This document shows positions 24,375-34,693 of a DNA stretch of 64,000 nucleotides, piece by piece (positions within the stretch are counted from its first letter, which is position 1; each line of letters starts with the position of its first letter). The stretch lies in NCBI RefSeq assembly GCF_001056295.1, contig NZ_JVMD01000031.1:1-64000 (forward strand), read 5' to 3'. The translations under genes and the position numbers were made by a program. The notes under the pieces were generated by a model. That model was not told the origin of the DNA, did no database searches, and saw nothing but the letters and a program-made list of their open reading frames with translations. The stretch comes from Corynebacterium halotolerans (GTDB lineage Bacteria; Actinomycetota; Actinomycetes; Mycobacteriales; Mycobacteriaceae).

Positions 24375-26969
24375 ATGAATGCGCCCGATGACCGCAACCG
24401 GCAGCTGGCCGACGCACTCGCGGACTTGGCGGATGCCGCCGACCGCGTGGCCTCCGCCGCGAAGAATCTCCGCGGCGACCTGGACGTGACGGAGGCCGGA
24501 AGCACCGGCCCCGCGGCCACGCCGACGCCCGGCCACCCCGCCCCGCCGACGCCGACCGCAGCGCCCGTCCCGCCCCCGGGAGGCCCCGGTCCCGGCGCCG
24601 GCCCCGGATGGCAGACGCCGCCCCTTTCGCCGCACTCCCCGAGCCGCGGCGGTGCGCCCCGGCCCCCGCAGGGCCCGGTTCCGGGCCCGGCACCCGGGCA
24701 GCCGCTCGGCCGACGCCAACTGCCCCAGTCCGGCCCGGCTCACGGCGGCGCGCCCGGGGCGATCCCGGGCGCTCCCGGGGCTCCCGGCGTTCCCCCCGCC
24801 GCCGGCCCCGGCGCTCCCGGAGTTCCCGCCGCCGACGGTCCGGGCGCCGGCGCGGGCGAGTCTCCCGGAGGCCCGCCGGGCCAGCACCGGACCGGCGTCC
24901 CCGCGGCCGCTCAGGCGTTCGCCGCGCGATTCCGGCAACCGGGCCCGGACGCCCGGGAGTCGGACGGTGCGCCGCCGGCGCCCTCGCCCTATTCCCGGGT
25001 TCTTCCGCCGACCCCGATGCAACTGGCGGCCCGTGAGCACCCGTGGTGGGAAGACGAGAAGATCGTCCTGCGCATCACCGCCGCAGTCGGCGCGCTCATC
25101 ACCATCTCGGGCGTGATCCTGCTGCTGGCGTTCGCCATCCAGTCGGGCCTGCTCGGCCCGCTCGGCCGCGTCATCCTCGCCTACGGTCTCGCCGTGGCGC
25201 TCGCCGTCGTCGCGGTGGTCGTCCACCGGAAGAACCCCGGCAACGCGGGAGTCACCGCCGCCGGATCGGCTGCGACGATAACCGCGCACATAACGACATC
25301 GGTCCTGGTCAACATATTGGAATGGTGGCCCAATTGGCTGGGCACGCTCGTCGTGCTGGCGGTGATGGGGATCGCCTACGCCGGCGCCCGCTGGTGGAAT
25401 TCCGTCGCGTTCCACATGATCGCCTTCGTCATCTCCTACTTCACGGTGTGCACCACCGTCTGGCCGAAGTCCTCCGACGACTTCGACGTCATCGCGGCGA
25501 TCCTCATCGCGCCGGTCGCCGCCGCATGGGCATGGCGGGACCGCCCGCAGCGCCCCATGGTCTCCCTCACCGCAGCGGCGCTGTACCTGATCGGTTCGGT
25601 GACCGTACTCAACGCGGCCGACCCCGATTGGCTCGCCGTGGCCGCCTTCATCGTCGCCGGCATCGCCATCGCGGTCCCCGAGTTCCTCGACGACTCCGCC
25701 GCCGACTCCCACGAAACCGAGTCCGGCGAATCCGCGCCCCGCGAGGTCTGGGTCCCGGGTGCCAGCCTCAACACCGAGGAGCTCAAGAACCGCGGCCTGC
25801 AGACGCTCTACGCGCTCATCTGGCCGACCCCGTTGATGCTCACCGCGATCGGGCCCGGGGAAAAGTTCTCCCCCTTTGTCGCCCTGTTCCTCGGCCTCGC
25901 CATCGGCGGAGCCGGATTCGGCCCCTGGAAGCCCCTGACGGATCCGCGGATGTCCTCGCTGCGCTGGGCCGGCTTCTTCACCGCGGCCGTGCCGGCGCTG
26001 CAGCTCAGCGTCACGGATCCCCACAGCACGTGGACCAGGCTCCCGGCGCTGCTGGTGGCCGCCGCGATCACGTGGATCTTCGTCTTCCGGCCCACCGTCC
26101 TGGGCAAGCGCCTGCTTCCCCTGTGGGTCGCGGTGGCGCTGCTCGGCAACATGCCGGCGCTGATCCTGACCATGTTCTCGCCCTCGTACCTGGTCGAGCA
26201 CCAGTTCCGGCTCGACGTGCTGGACGCGCCGAATGTCCCGCTGTCTGCCCTTCTCATCGGCGTCATCGCGCTGGGCCTGATCGCCATCCTCGTCGCGAAC
26301 CGGGGCGAGGCCGGCAGGTACGAGAAGAGCGCCGCTCTGATCGGCCTGCTGCTCACCGCGGTGCCGGTGATCATCGTGCTCACCTCGGCCGGCATGCGGT
26401 TCAGCCTGGCCCACATGCTGCTGTCCATCGGCTGGATGATCGCGGCCGCCTGGATGATGCTCGCGCCGAAACGCCTCAACATCGACGCGAACATGGCCGC
26501 TTCCCTGGTCATCGCCGGCGTCGCGGTGCTCAAGCTGGTCTTCTACGACATGCAGGCCATGAGCGGCCTGACCCGCGTCTCGGCGTTCCTGCTGTGCGGC
26601 CTGGTGCTGCTGGGCATGGTCGTCGCCCGCAACCTCCGCGACCAGAAGGCCGATCGCGTCGCCTCCGCCGCCGCACCGGGCAAGGGCGCGGAACCCGGCA
26701 AGGTCTTCGGCACCGGATCGCCCGGCACCGACGGGCCGCGTGCCGACGCCACGGTCGGCGGGGCGCCGCGCTCCGATGCGGCGGGTGCCGGCTCGCACGG
26801 AGCCGGGGCCGGGCGTTACGACGCAACGGCCGCCACCCCATCGGAAGCCGGGGCGAAGGACTCCGGAGCGCCGGGGCCGGAGCCCGATCCGTGGGCAGCG
26901 CCGCCATCCGGCCGGGAGCGCGGTCGCGATTCCGACGACGGCTGGGGAACTCCCCCGGGCTCCGGCTAG
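24375..26969 (+). CDS. Large multi-pass membrane protein (DUF2339-like)
   Basis: 864 residues from the ATG at 24375; a GTG two codons earlier is also possible. The first 210 residues are a short charged helix and then a long Pro/Gly/Ala-rich linker. From about 215 to 760 the protein has roughly 18-20 transmembrane segments in the pattern of DUF2339 proteins. The C-terminal 110 residues are again low complexity. Nothing indicates a transported substrate or enzyme activity. It is monocistronic, with the mosaic repeat copy B directly after its stop. Confidence 0.75.
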   Translation: MNAPDDRNRQLADALADLADAADRVASAAKNLRGDLDVTEAGSTGPAATPTPGHPAPPTPTAAPVPPPGGPGPGAGPGWQTPPLSPHSPSRGGAPRPPQGPVPGPAPGQPLGRRQLPQSGPAHGGAPGAIPGAPGAPGVPPAAGPGAPGVPAADGPGAGAGESPGGPPGQHRTGVPAAAQAFAARFRQPGPDARESDGAPPAPSPYSRVLPPTPMQLAAREHPWWEDEKIVLRITAAVGALITISGVILLLAFAIQSGLLGPLGRVILAYGLAVALAVVAVVVHRKNPGNAGVTAAGSAATITAHITTSVLVNILEWWPNWLGTLVVLAVMGIAYAGARWWNSVAFHMIAFVISYFTVCTTVWPKSSDDFDVIAAILIAPVAAAWAWRDRPQRPMVSLTAAALYLIGSVTVLNAADPDWLAVAAFIVAGIAIAVPEFLDDSAADSHETESGESAPREVWVPGASLNTEELKNRGLQTLYALIWPTPLMLTAIGPGEKFSPFVALFLGLAIGGAGFGPWKPLTDPRMSSLRWAGFFTAAVPALQLSVTDPHSTWTRLPALLVAAAITWIFVFRPTVLGKRLLPLWVAVALLGNMPALILTMFSPSYLVEHQFRLDVLDAPNVPLSALLIGVIALGLIAILVANRGEAGRYEKSAALIGLLLTAVPVIIVLTSAGMRFSLAHMLLSIGWMIAAAWMMLAPKRLNIDANMAASLVIAGVAVLKLVFYDMQAMSGLTRVSAFLLCGLVLLGMVVARNLRDQKADRVASAAAPGKGAEPGKVFGTGSPGTDGPRADATVGGAPRSDAAGAGSHGAGAGRYDATAATPSEAGAKDSGAPGPEPDPWAAPPSGRERGRDSDDGWGTPPGSG

Positions 26970-26971
26970 GT

Positions 26972-27312
26972 GTCGTGTCCCGTGGCGTTGCGATTGATTG
27001 ACGTTGCGATTGGCTTCTGCGGCGGTTGAGCCGTCCCGCCACCGCAACCTCCCGGGACGCACCGGCTAACCCACCCTGAATCGGACCCGGCCCGCGCAAC
27101 CTCCCGGGACGCACCGGCTAACCCACCCCGAATGGGCAGACCCACCCGCTGTGACGGGTGGGTCTGCGCATTCGGGGTGGGTTTACGTCAGGGTGTGGTG
27201 CGCCATCCGGGTGAACGGCGGGGGCGGTGCGCCGACCGGGCGAACGGCGGGGGCGGTGCACCGACCAGGTGGACGCCGGTTGCGGTGCTTCCGGTGCCGC
27301 GGTTTCCCGGGT
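26972..27312. repeat. Mosaic intergenic repeat, copy B (inverted)
   Basis: The reverse complement of this block matches copy A (15775-16116) over nearly its full length. It has two 52-bp units rather than three (about 27029-27080 and 27081-27132), the same 64-bp palindrome and the 30-bp units. It fills most of the gap between two convergent genes (26970-27359), in which no gene is seen. A further degenerate unit runs into the uvrA stop codon. Confidence 0.85.
27120..27183. terminator. 64-bp palindrome between convergent genes
   Basis: Arms 27120-27148 and 27155-27183 pair at 28 of 29 positions. The sequence equals the copy A palindrome in inverse orientation. Its position between the 3' ends of two convergent genes fits a bidirectional terminator. 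Confidence 0.6.
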
Positions 27313-27359
27313 GCCGCTACCCCGGTAGCCGACGTTCGCAACCTGCCGGGGTGCAGCGG

Positions 27360-30215
27360 CTAGGCCTCCAGCAGCGGCCGGAGGAAACGGCCCGTGTGGG
27401 ACGCCTCGACCTCGATGACGTCTTCCGGCGTGCCCTGGGTGACCAGGGTGCCGCCGCCGGCGCCGCCCTCGGGTCCCATGTCGATGATCCAGTCAGCGGA
27501 CTTGATCACGTCGAGATTGTGCTCGATGACGATGACCGTGTTGCCCTTGTCCACCAACCCCTGCAGCACGAGCATGAGCTTGCGGATGTCCTCGAAATGC
27601 AGGCCTGTCGTCGGCTCGTCGAGGATGTAGACGGTCCGGCCGTTGGACCGCTTCTGCAGTTCGGCGGCGAGCTTCACGCGCTGCGCCTCACCGCCCGAGA
27701 GCGTCGTCGCCGCCTGGCCCAGTCGGACGTACCCGAGCCCGACGTCCACGAGGGTGTTCAGGTACCGGGCGATCGACTGGATGGGCTCGAAGAACTCCGC
27801 GGCCTCGGAAATCGGCATGTCGAGCACCTGCGCGATGTTCTTGCCCTTGTACAGGACCTCGAGCGTCTCCCGGTTGTACCGGGCGCCCTCGCACACCTCG
27901 CACGGGACGTACACGTCCGGCAGGAAGTTCATCTCGATCTTCAGCGTGCCGTCGCCGCGGCACGCCTCGCAGCGGCCGCCCTTGACGTTGAAGCTGAAGC
28001 GCCCGGCCTTGTAGCCGCGCACCTTCGCCTCCTGCGTGTCGGCGAACAGATTGCGGATCTTGTCGAAGACGCCGGTGTACGTGGCCGGATTCGACCGCGG
28101 CGTGCGCCCGATGGGCGACTGATCAACCTGGACGAGCTTGTCCAGCTGATCGAGCCCCTCGACCCGCGTGTGCCGCCCCGGCACCTGGCGGGCGCCGTTG
28201 AGCTCGTTGGACATCACCTTGGCCAGGATCTCGTTGACCAGCGTCGACTTGCCCGAGCCGGACACGCCCGTCACGCAGGTCAGCAGCCCCAGAGGGAAGC
28301 TCACGTCGACGTTCTTCAGGTTGTTCTCGCGCGCCCCGCGCACGGTCACCAGCCGGTCGAAGTCGATCGGGCGCCGCTTCTCCGGCGGCAGGATCTTGCG
28401 CTTGCCGGACAGGTACTCGCCCGTGATCGACCCCTCGGCGTCGAAGATGCCGCCGGGCTCGCCCGAATACACGATCTCGCCGCCGTATTCGCCGGCCCGC
28501 GGGCCGATGTCGACGAGCCAGTCGCCCTCGCGGATCGTGTCCTCGTCATGCTCCACGACGATGAGCGTGTTGCCCAGGTCCCGCAGCTTCTTCAGGGTCT
28601 GGATCAGGCGGTGGTTGTCGCGCTGGTGCAGGCCGATCGACGGCTCGTCGAGGACGTAGAGCACGCCCGCCAGGCCCGAGCCGATCTGCGTGGCCAACCG
28701 GATGCGCTGCGCTTCGCCGCCCGACAGGGTGCCGGCCGAGCGGGCGAGGGACAGGTAATCGAGGCCGACGTCGAGGAGGAAACGCAGGCGCACCTGCACC
28801 TCGCGCAGCACGCGGCCCGCGATCATCTCCTCGCGCTTGCCCAGGGTCAGGGCATCGAGGAACGCCGAGCAATCCGCCACGGACATCTCCGTCAGGCCCG
28901 CGATGGACTTCTCGCCGAAACCCTCCGACTCCAGCGTCACCGACAGGATCTCCGGGCGCAGCCGCGCGCCGTTGCACGTCGAGCACGGCACCTCGCGCAT
29001 GTACCCCTGGTACCGCTCCTTCTGCGATTCGCTGTCCGCCTGCTCGAGTTTCCGGTGCAGGTAGGGCATGACGCCCTCGAACGGCGCGGTGTACTGGCGC
29101 GTGCGCCCGTACCGGTTGCGGTAGCGGACGCTGATCTTGTGCTTCGACCCGTGCATCAGCGCCTTGTGCTGCGCCTTGGTCAGATCCTGGAAGGGCGTCT
29201 GCGGGTCGAACCCCATCTCGTCGGCCAGGCCGGTGACGAGCTTCTCGAAGTACTTCTTGTTCAGCGTCCGATTCCACGGCCCGATCGCCTCGGTCACCGG
29301 CTTCGACGGATCCGGCACCACCAGATCCTCGTCGACCTCCAGCTTCGTGCCCAGGCCGTCGCACGCCGGGCAGGCACCGTAGGGCGAGTTGAACGAAAAC
29401 GACCGCGGCTCCAGCTCCTCGATGTCGATGCGGTGGCCGTTGGGGCACGAGATGTTCTCGGAAAAGCGCTGCAGCCGGTTCTCGTCATCGTCGTCAAGCC
29501 CGACGGCGTCGATGACCACGACGCCGTCGGCCAGGCGCAGCGCCGTCTCCACGGAATCGGTCAGGCGCCGCTTCTGCGACTCCTTCACCTGCAGGCGGTC
29601 GACCACGACGTCGATGTCGTGCTTCACCTGCTTCTCCAGGGTCGGAGGATCGGTCAGGCGGTGCATTTCGCCGTCGACGATGACGCGCGCGTAGCCCTCC
29701 GCGGCGAGCTCCGCGAAGAGATCCACGAACTCGCCCTTGCGCGTGCGCACCACCGGCGCCAGCACCTGGAACTTCGTGCCCTCGGGCAGCTCCAGCACCT
29801 GGTCGACGATCTGCTGCGGCGTCTGCGAAGAAATGACCTCACCGCACGTGGGGCAATGCGCGGTGCCCGTGCGGGCGAACAGCAGGCGCAGGTAGTCGTA
29901 GACCTCCGTGATCGTGCCGACCGTCGACCGCGGGTTGCGGTTCGTCGACTTCTGGTCGATGGACACCGCCGGCGACAGGCCCTCGATCAGCTCGACCTCG
30001 GGCTTCTCCATCTGGCCCAGGAACATGCGGGCGTACGAGCTCAGCGACTCGACGTATCTGCGCTGGCCCTCCGCGAAGATCGTGTCGAACGCCAACGACG
30101 ACTTGCCCGACCCCGACAGGCCGGTGAAGACCACCATCTTGTCGCGGGGCAGGTCGATGTCGACGCCCTTGAGGTTGTGCTCCCGGGCACCACGGACGAT
30201 GAGCCGTTCGGCCAA
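27360..30215 (-). CDS. uvrA: Excinuclease ABC subunit A
   Basis: The damage-recognition ATPase of nucleotide excision repair, 951 residues. It has two ABC modules: Walker [10 protein letters not shown] near residue 31 and [10 protein letters not shown] near 640, with LSGGEAQR signatures in both. The first zinc module has the actinobacterial CPNGH form in place of CxxC, then CPAC. The C-terminal zinc finger is CEAC...CEVC. The TTG at 30215 is preceded by AGGAAAG at good distance and matches the family N-terminus. Earlier frames are not conserved. A LexA-type box lies upstream. Confidence 0.97.
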   Translation of the reverse strand: MAERLIVRGAREHNLKGVDIDLPRDKMVVFTGLSGSGKSSLAFDTIFAEGQRRYVESLSSYARMFLGQMEKPEVELIEGLSPAVSIDQKSTNRNPRSTVGTITEVYDYLRLLFARTGTAHCPTCGEVISSQTPQQIVDQVLELPEGTKFQVLAPVVRTRKGEFVDLFAELAAEGYARVIVDGEMHRLTDPPTLEKQVKHDIDVVVDRLQVKESQKRRLTDSVETALRLADGVVVIDAVGLDDDDENRLQRFSENISCPNGHRIDIEELEPRSFSFNSPYGACPACDGLGTKLEVDEDLVVPDPSKPVTEAIGPWNRTLNKKYFEKLVTGLADEMGFDPQTPFQDLTKAQHKALMHGSKHKISVRYRNRYGRTRQYTAPFEGVMPYLHRKLEQADSESQKERYQGYMREVPCSTCNGARLRPEILSVTLESEGFGEKSIAGLTEMSVADCSAFLDALTLGKREEMIAGRVLREVQVRLRFLLDVGLDYLSLARSAGTLSGGEAQRIRLATQIGSGLAGVLYVLDEPSIGLHQRDNHRLIQTLKKLRDLGNTLIVVEHDEDTIREGDWLVDIGPRAGEYGGEIVYSGEPGGIFDAEGSITGEYLSGKRKILPPEKRRPIDFDRLVTVRGARENNLKNVDVSFPLGLLTCVTGVSGSGKSTLVNEILAKVMSNELNGARQVPGRHTRVEGLDQLDKLVQVDQSPIGRTPRSNPATYTGVFDKIRNLFADTQEAKVRGYKAGRFSFNVKGGRCEACRGDGTLKIEMNFLPDVYVPCEVCEGARYNRETLEVLYKGKNIAQVLDMPISEAAEFFEPIQSIARYLNTLVDVGLGYVRLGQAATTLSGGEAQRVKLAAELQKRSNGRTVYILDEPTTGLHFEDIRKLMLVLQGLVDKGNTVIVIEHNLDVIKSADWIIDMGPEGGAGGGTLVTQGTPEDVIEVEASHTGRFLRPLLEA

Positions 30216-30320
30216 CGTACGCACCTTTCCTGGTCGGATGTGTTTGCCGGTCGCCTGATGGGACTCCCGGACGAGTGTGCCGCATGCATGTCGGATGCGC
30301 CGCCCGCGATGATACATCAC

Positions 30321-30336
30321 TCATACATCCGTTCGA
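30321..30336 (-). promoter_or_regulatory. LexA (SOS) box of uvrA
   Basis: On the minus strand TCGAACGGATGTATGA matches the actinobacterial SOS consensus TCGAAC-N4-GTTCGA at 10 of 12 fixed positions. It lies 106 nt upstream of the uvrA start and shares its core with the box before uvrB. It also lies in the divergent region shared with the MBL-fold gene. Confidence 0.65.
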
Positions 30337-30380
30337 ACGCTTCCCGGCGGGATCGCGCGACCGCCGCTACCCTGGCGGCC

Positions 30381-31118
30381 ATGACAGCAAACGACGTCAC
30401 CATCAACGACGACTACACCGGCGACCTGTCCCGGCGCGAAGTGCAGCGCGTCCGCGTCGGCGCGATCGACGTGTACAAGACCTCGGTCGGCGACATGGAC
30501 AACAACTGCCACCTGCTGGTGGACACCCGCGCGCCCGAGCATTCGCTGTTGATCGACGCCTGCGACGAGGCCGATCACCTGAAGGCGCTGTGCGACGCCG
30601 CCGGGGCGACCGTGACGACGATCGTCACCACCCACTCCCACGGCGACCACGTCCAGGCGCTGCCGGAACTCGCGGAGGCGTGGGGGGCGGAGCACATCAC
30701 CTCCACCCTCGACGCCCCGGACATCGCCGTGCCCGCCGACCGCCGCCTGGACCAGGGCGACGTGGTCACCTTCGGCGACGGCGCCACGCTGGTGGCCTTC
30801 ATCCTCCGCGGGCACACCCGCGGCGGCGTCGGCCTGGGCCTCGACGCCGGCGACCCGTCGAACGCCGAGGGCGGCGCGGACGGAGCCGAGACCGCCGACG
30901 ACGCGCCCATCCACCTCTTCGTCGGCGATTCCCTCTTCCCCGGCGGCGTGGGCAAGACCGCGAACCAGGAGAATTTCGCCCAGCTCCTCCACGACGTCGA
31001 GGAGCGCATTTTCGACGCCTACCCGGACGACGCCGTCGTCCACCCCGGCCACGGCTCGGATACCACCGTCGGCGCCGAACGCCCCCACCTGGAGGAATGG
31101 CGCAACCGCGGCTGGTAA
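30381..31118 (+). CDS. Metallo-beta-lactamase-fold hydrolase
   Basis: 245 residues. The metal-binding motif HSHGDH lies near residue 79, a further ligand region in RGHTRGG near 140, and a late histidine in HPGHGSDT near 225. The N-terminus (QRVRVGAIDVYKTSVGDMDNNC) is like the glyoxalase II-type branch that keeps thiol substrates. It is divergent from uvrA. A thiol-ester or related hydrolase is the best general call. Residues 170-185 are a short Gly/Ala/Asp insertion. Confidence 0.88.
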   Translation: MTANDVTINDDYTGDLSRREVQRVRVGAIDVYKTSVGDMDNNCHLLVDTRAPEHSLLIDACDEADHLKALCDAAGATVTTIVTTHSHGDHVQALPELAEAWGAEHITSTLDAPDIAVPADRRLDQGDVVTFGDGATLVAFILRGHTRGGVGLGLDAGDPSNAEGGADGAETADDAPIHLFVGDSLFPGGVGKTANQENFAQLLHDVEERIFDAYPDDAVVHPGHGSDTTVGAERPHLEEWRNRGW

Positions 31119-31267
31119 ACCACGGACACCGCACCCAACCGCGGGTAGAATCGGGACATGGGCCGAAGTGCCGGTCGAACCCGGTTCCACGCGAACCGCC
31201 GACCGTCCCGGACCACGTGCGCACCAACCGCATGAGACCCACACGACAAACAGGAGTTGACCAGAAA

Positions 31268-32071
31268 ATGATCCGCAAGCTCGCCCGTCCGATGCTCGCC
31301 TCGGTTTTCGTCGCCGATGGCGTGGACACCCTCATGAACCAGAAGGACCATCTGGAGGGCGCCCGCGAGGTGACCAAGCGGCTCCGCACCGTCGTTCCCG
31401 CGCAGTACGTCTCGCTCCTGCCGAGCGACCCGCAGACGACCGTCCAGATCGTCGCCGGCACCAAGGTCGCCGCCGGCGCCATGTACGCCCTGGGCAAGGC
31501 CCCGCGCGTCGCCGCCACCGCCCTGGCCCTGGTCCAGGTGCCCACCGCCCTGGCGCGCCACTCTTTCTGGGAGACCCAGGACCCGAAGGAGCGCAAGGCC
31601 CGCAAGACCGGCTTCCTCACCGACGTCGCCCTGCTCGGCGGCCTGTTCCTGGCCACCGCCGACACCGCCGGCCGCCCGGGCCTGGCCTGGCGCGCCGAGC
31701 ACGCCGGCAAGCAGGTGAACAAGAAGGTCCAGGCCGCACTGCCCACCAAGTCGGAGGCCGAGAAGCGCACCGAGGAGCTCAAGGGCACCGCCGCCGAGTG
31801 GCTGGAGAAGGCGCAGGAAGTCGGCGCCGACCTGCAGGACAAGTCGGCCGATGCCCTCCAGCGCGCCGAGGGCTACGTCGCCGACAACAAGGACGATTGG
31901 AAGGATTCCCTCCAGTCCTTCGCCGAGGAGGCCCGCGAGACCCTCGTCGGCGCCGCCGAAACCGCCCGCGAGACCTTCTCCGACGCCGCCGACGTGGCCG
32001 CCAAGGAGACCAAGAAGTCCCGCAAGCGCGCCCGCAAGCAGCTGAAGAAGGCCCGCAAGAACCTGGCGTAG
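31268..32071 (+). CDS. DoxX-like membrane protein with amphipathic helical tail
   Basis: 267 residues. The first 140 residues have four hydrophobic segments in the pattern of DoxX-family proteins (MIRKLARPMLASVFVADGVDTL). The remaining 125 residues are highly charged, with Ala/Glu/Lys periodicity like long amphipathic helices, ending in a very basic KKSRKRARKQLKKARKNLA. The tail could lie on the membrane, bind nucleic acid or contact cell-envelope polymers; the sequence does not decide. AGGAG precedes the ATG by 11 nt. Confidence 0.8.
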   Translation: MIRKLARPMLASVFVADGVDTLMNQKDHLEGAREVTKRLRTVVPAQYVSLLPSDPQTTVQIVAGTKVAAGAMYALGKAPRVAATALALVQVPTALARHSFWETQDPKERKARKTGFLTDVALLGGLFLATADTAGRPGLAWRAEHAGKQVNKKVQAALPTKSEAEKRTEELKGTAAEWLEKAQEVGADLQDKSADALQRAEGYVADNKDDWKDSLQSFAEEARETLVGAAETARETFSDAADVAAKETKKSRKRARKQLKKARKNLA

Positions 32072-32168
32072 GCTCCGCAGGCCCGATCACGGACCCCTGC
32101 ACGGCGCCCGATCGCGGGCCCCCTGCACGGGGCCAGCGCGACGATGGAGCCCAACTGACCCGAACCAC

Positions 32169-32202
32169 GCGGCCCGCCCACCGATTCCGGTGGGCGGGCC
32201 GC
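32169..32202. terminator. Hairpin terminator after the DoxX-like gene
   Basis: A perfect 14-bp stem (32169-32182 with 32189-32202) with a 6-nt loop, about 100 nt after the stop. The rest of 32072-32317 contains no gene. Confidence 0.6.
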
Positions 32203-32279
32203 TTCGCGCGTTTCCGGCGGACGGGAGGAAACGCCGGGCGTCGTGAAGCGGGGGTCTCCGCCCCGGAATGGCCGTGGCG

Positions 32280-32285
32280 TAAAAT
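32280..32285 (+). promoter_or_regulatory. Candidate -10 element of the HelD-like gene
   Basis: TAAAAT lies 33 nt before the GTG start. No good -35 is evident. A rifampicin-associated element of the published palindromic type was looked for and not seen. Confidence 0.45.
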
Positions 32286-32317
32286 GGCATATTTCCCCGA
32301 CCAGGATTGGAGCGCAC

Positions 32318-34693
32318 GTGCCGCACCCGGATCTGCCCGCCGAGCAGGAGCATCTCGACGAGGTGTACGCGCATCTCGACGCCGCGCGGCGCCGCGACCA
32401 GGAGGCGCTGCGCAAGGTGATGCTCGACGACGATCCGGAGCCGCAGGCCCGCGTCGAGCGCGAGGTGGAGTACCAGCGCCTCCAGTCCAACCTGGAGCGC
32501 TACCGGCACGCGGAGGTGGGCCTCGTCTTCGGGCGCATCGACATCGCCGACGACGAACCCGACAACCCCGTGCCCGGCGCCCCGGAGCTGGACCGCAGGT
32601 ACATCGGGCGCATGGGGCTTTCCGACGCCGACGACGGATACCGTTCGCTGCTCATGGACTGGCGCGCGCCGCAGGCCCGCCCCTTCTACCTGGCGACGAC
32701 CGCGCACCCCGAGGGCGTGACGCTGCGCCGGCATCTGCGCACGCGGGGGCGGACCGTGCGGGCGATCGACGACGAGCGCCTGGCGGGCCCCGATGGCGCG
32801 GCGGACGGTGGAGACGGTGGCGGAGCCGGCGCCGGGGCGGATGCGGGAACCGGGGCCGGATCGGGCGCGGAGCGGCGCATCGAGGACGGCGTCGGCGGCG
32901 AGGCCGTGCTGCGCGAAGTCATCGACTCCGCGCGCACCGGCCACATGCGCGGCATCGTGGAGACCATCCAGCGCGAGCAGGACCTGATCATCCGCGATTC
33001 CGGCCGCGGCGCGATGGTCGTGCAGGGCGGCCCGGGCACGGGCAAAACCGCCGTCGCGCTGCACCGCGTGGCATGGCTGCTGTACACGCACCGCGACCAG
33101 CTGGCGAAGACGGGCGTGCTCATCCTCGGCCCGAACACGACGTTCCTGGAGTACATCTCGCGCGTGCTGCCCAGCCTCGGCGAAACGGGCGTGGTGCTGC
33201 GGACCATCGCCGACCTCTACCCCGGGGTCTCCGGCACCGGCGCGGAATCGCTGGCCACCCGCGAGGTGAAGGGTTCGGCGGAGATGGTGCACATCCTCCG
33301 CGAAGCCGTCCGCGACCGGCAGCCCGACCCGGCCGACGACGTCACCGTGGCGTTCGACGGCGTCGAGCTGACCATCACCCCGGCGATGGTGCGCGCCGCC
33401 CGCACCCGCGCCCGGCGCTCCCGCAAGCCCCACAACCTGGCTCGCCCCCTGTTCCGCGAGCACCTGGTCGAGTCCCTGGCGCGCAAGCTCGCGGACCGGA
33501 TCGGCGCGGACCCGCTCGGCGGCGAGAATCTGCTGTCGGTCACCGACGTCGCGGATCTGCGCGACGAACTCGACGACGACCCGGCGATCTCCGCCGTCCT
33601 CGACGAGATGTGGCCGGAGCTCACCCCGGAGCAGCTGCTCGCCGACCTGCTCGAGTCGGAGGTGCGCATCGCCGCAGCCGCCGCCGAGTACGACGACGCC
33701 ACCCGCGCCGCCCTGCTCCGCGAGCCCGGCACGCCGATGGGCCCGTCGGATCCGCCGCTTCTCGACGAGCTGGCGGAGCTGCTCGGCGACGTCTCCGACG
33801 CCGACGACGAGCGCGAGTTCTGGCGCGCGCAGATCGAGGAGGCGCAGGACGCGCTGGACATCCTCACCGGCTCCGCCCAGCAGGAGCTCGACGACGGCTC
33901 CGACGCCGAAATCCTCATGGCCTACGACCTCATCGATGCCGAGGCCCTGGCGGAGCGCCACCGCGACCGCGACGTCCGCAGCACCGCCGACCGGGCGGCC
34001 GAGGACCGCGAGTGGACGTACGGCCACGTCATCGTCGACGAGGCCCAGGAGCTGTCCGCCATGGCGTGGCGCATGATCCGCCGCCGCTCCCCCAACGGCT
34101 GGATGACCATCGTCGGCGACATCGCGCAGACCGGCTCCCCCGCCGGCGCCGAGAGCTGGGCCGACGCGCTCGATCCGGTCATCGGCGACCGCTGGCGGCT
34201 GCATCGGCTGACGGTCAATTACCGCACGCCGTCGGAGATCATGGACCTCGCCGCCGATGTCCTGTCCCGCATAGCACCGGGGGCCGAGCCGCCGCGGTCC
34301 ATCCGTTCGACGGGCCGCGCACCGGTGCGCACGGCCACGTTGGCGCGGGCGCTCGACATCGCCCGCGGGGCCTCCCGGGGCCGGCGCCTGACGGCCGTCA
34401 TCGCTCCCGCGGCGCGGGTGGCGGACATCGCGGCCTCGCTTGACGACGCCCACGCGCAGCCGACCGCCGGAGACGAAGCCAACGCCGCTTCCCCGATTCC
34501 CGTGCACGACGTCGACGAGGCGAAGGGGCTCGAGTTCGACGAGGTCATTCTCGTCGACCCGGACGCCATCGTCGCGGAGTCTCCCCAGGGACTGCAGGAC
34601 CTCTACGTCGCCCTGACCCGCGCGACGCAGGGGCTCACCGTCGTCGCAGACGGCCAGCCGGAATCGTTGCCGGCGATCGACGCCGCGGACTGA
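32318..34693 (+). CDS. helD: HelD/HelR-family RNA polymerase-recycling ATPase
   Basis: 791 residues from the GTG at 32318, which has GGAG 6 nt upstream. The N-terminus (EQEHLDEVYAHLDAARRRDQEALRKV) is the HelD-type coiled-coil arm that inserts into RNA polymerase. DWRAPQARPFY is a family motif. Superfamily 1 helicase motifs follow: Walker A GGPGTGKTAVALHR near residue 240 and VIVDEAQELS near 575. HelD proteins use ATP to free stalled RNA polymerase, and actinobacterial HelR forms protect against rifampicin. A Gly/Ala/Asp-rich insertion lies near residues 160-190, just before the ATPase core. Confidence 0.88.
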   Translation: MPHPDLPAEQEHLDEVYAHLDAARRRDQEALRKVMLDDDPEPQARVEREVEYQRLQSNLERYRHAEVGLVFGRIDIADDEPDNPVPGAPELDRRYIGRMGLSDADDGYRSLLMDWRAPQARPFYLATTAHPEGVTLRRHLRTRGRTVRAIDDERLAGPDGAADGGDGGGAGAGADAGTGAGSGAERRIEDGVGGEAVLREVIDSARTGHMRGIVETIQREQDLIIRDSGRGAMVVQGGPGTGKTAVALHRVAWLLYTHRDQLAKTGVLILGPNTTFLEYISRVLPSLGETGVVLRTIADLYPGVSGTGAESLATREVKGSAEMVHILREAVRDRQPDPADDVTVAFDGVELTITPAMVRAARTRARRSRKPHNLARPLFREHLVESLARKLADRIGADPLGGENLLSVTDVADLRDELDDDPAISAVLDEMWPELTPEQLLADLLESEVRIAAAAAEYDDATRAALLREPGTPMGPSDPPLLDELAELLGDVSDADDEREFWRAQIEEAQDALDILTGSAQQELDDGSDAEILMAYDLIDAEALAERHRDRDVRSTADRAAEDREWTYGHVIVDEAQELSAMAWRMIRRRSPNGWMTIVGDIAQTGSPAGAESWADALDPVIGDRWRLHRLTVNYRTPSEIMDLAADVLSRIAPGAEPPRSIRSTGRAPVRTATLARALDIARGASRGRRLTAVIAPAARVADIAASLDDAHAQPTAGDEANAASPIPVHDVDEAKGLEFDEVILVDPDAIVAESPQGLQDLYVALTRATQGLTVVADGQPESLPAIDAAD

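Noticed and set aside
26972..27359. Short genes within repeat copy B
   Set aside because: Open frames there are shared with copy A only as repeat DNA and lack ribosome-binding sites.
32204..32317. Rifampicin-associated element before the HelD-like gene
   Set aside because: The expected GC-rich palindrome was not found; only a -10-like site is visible.
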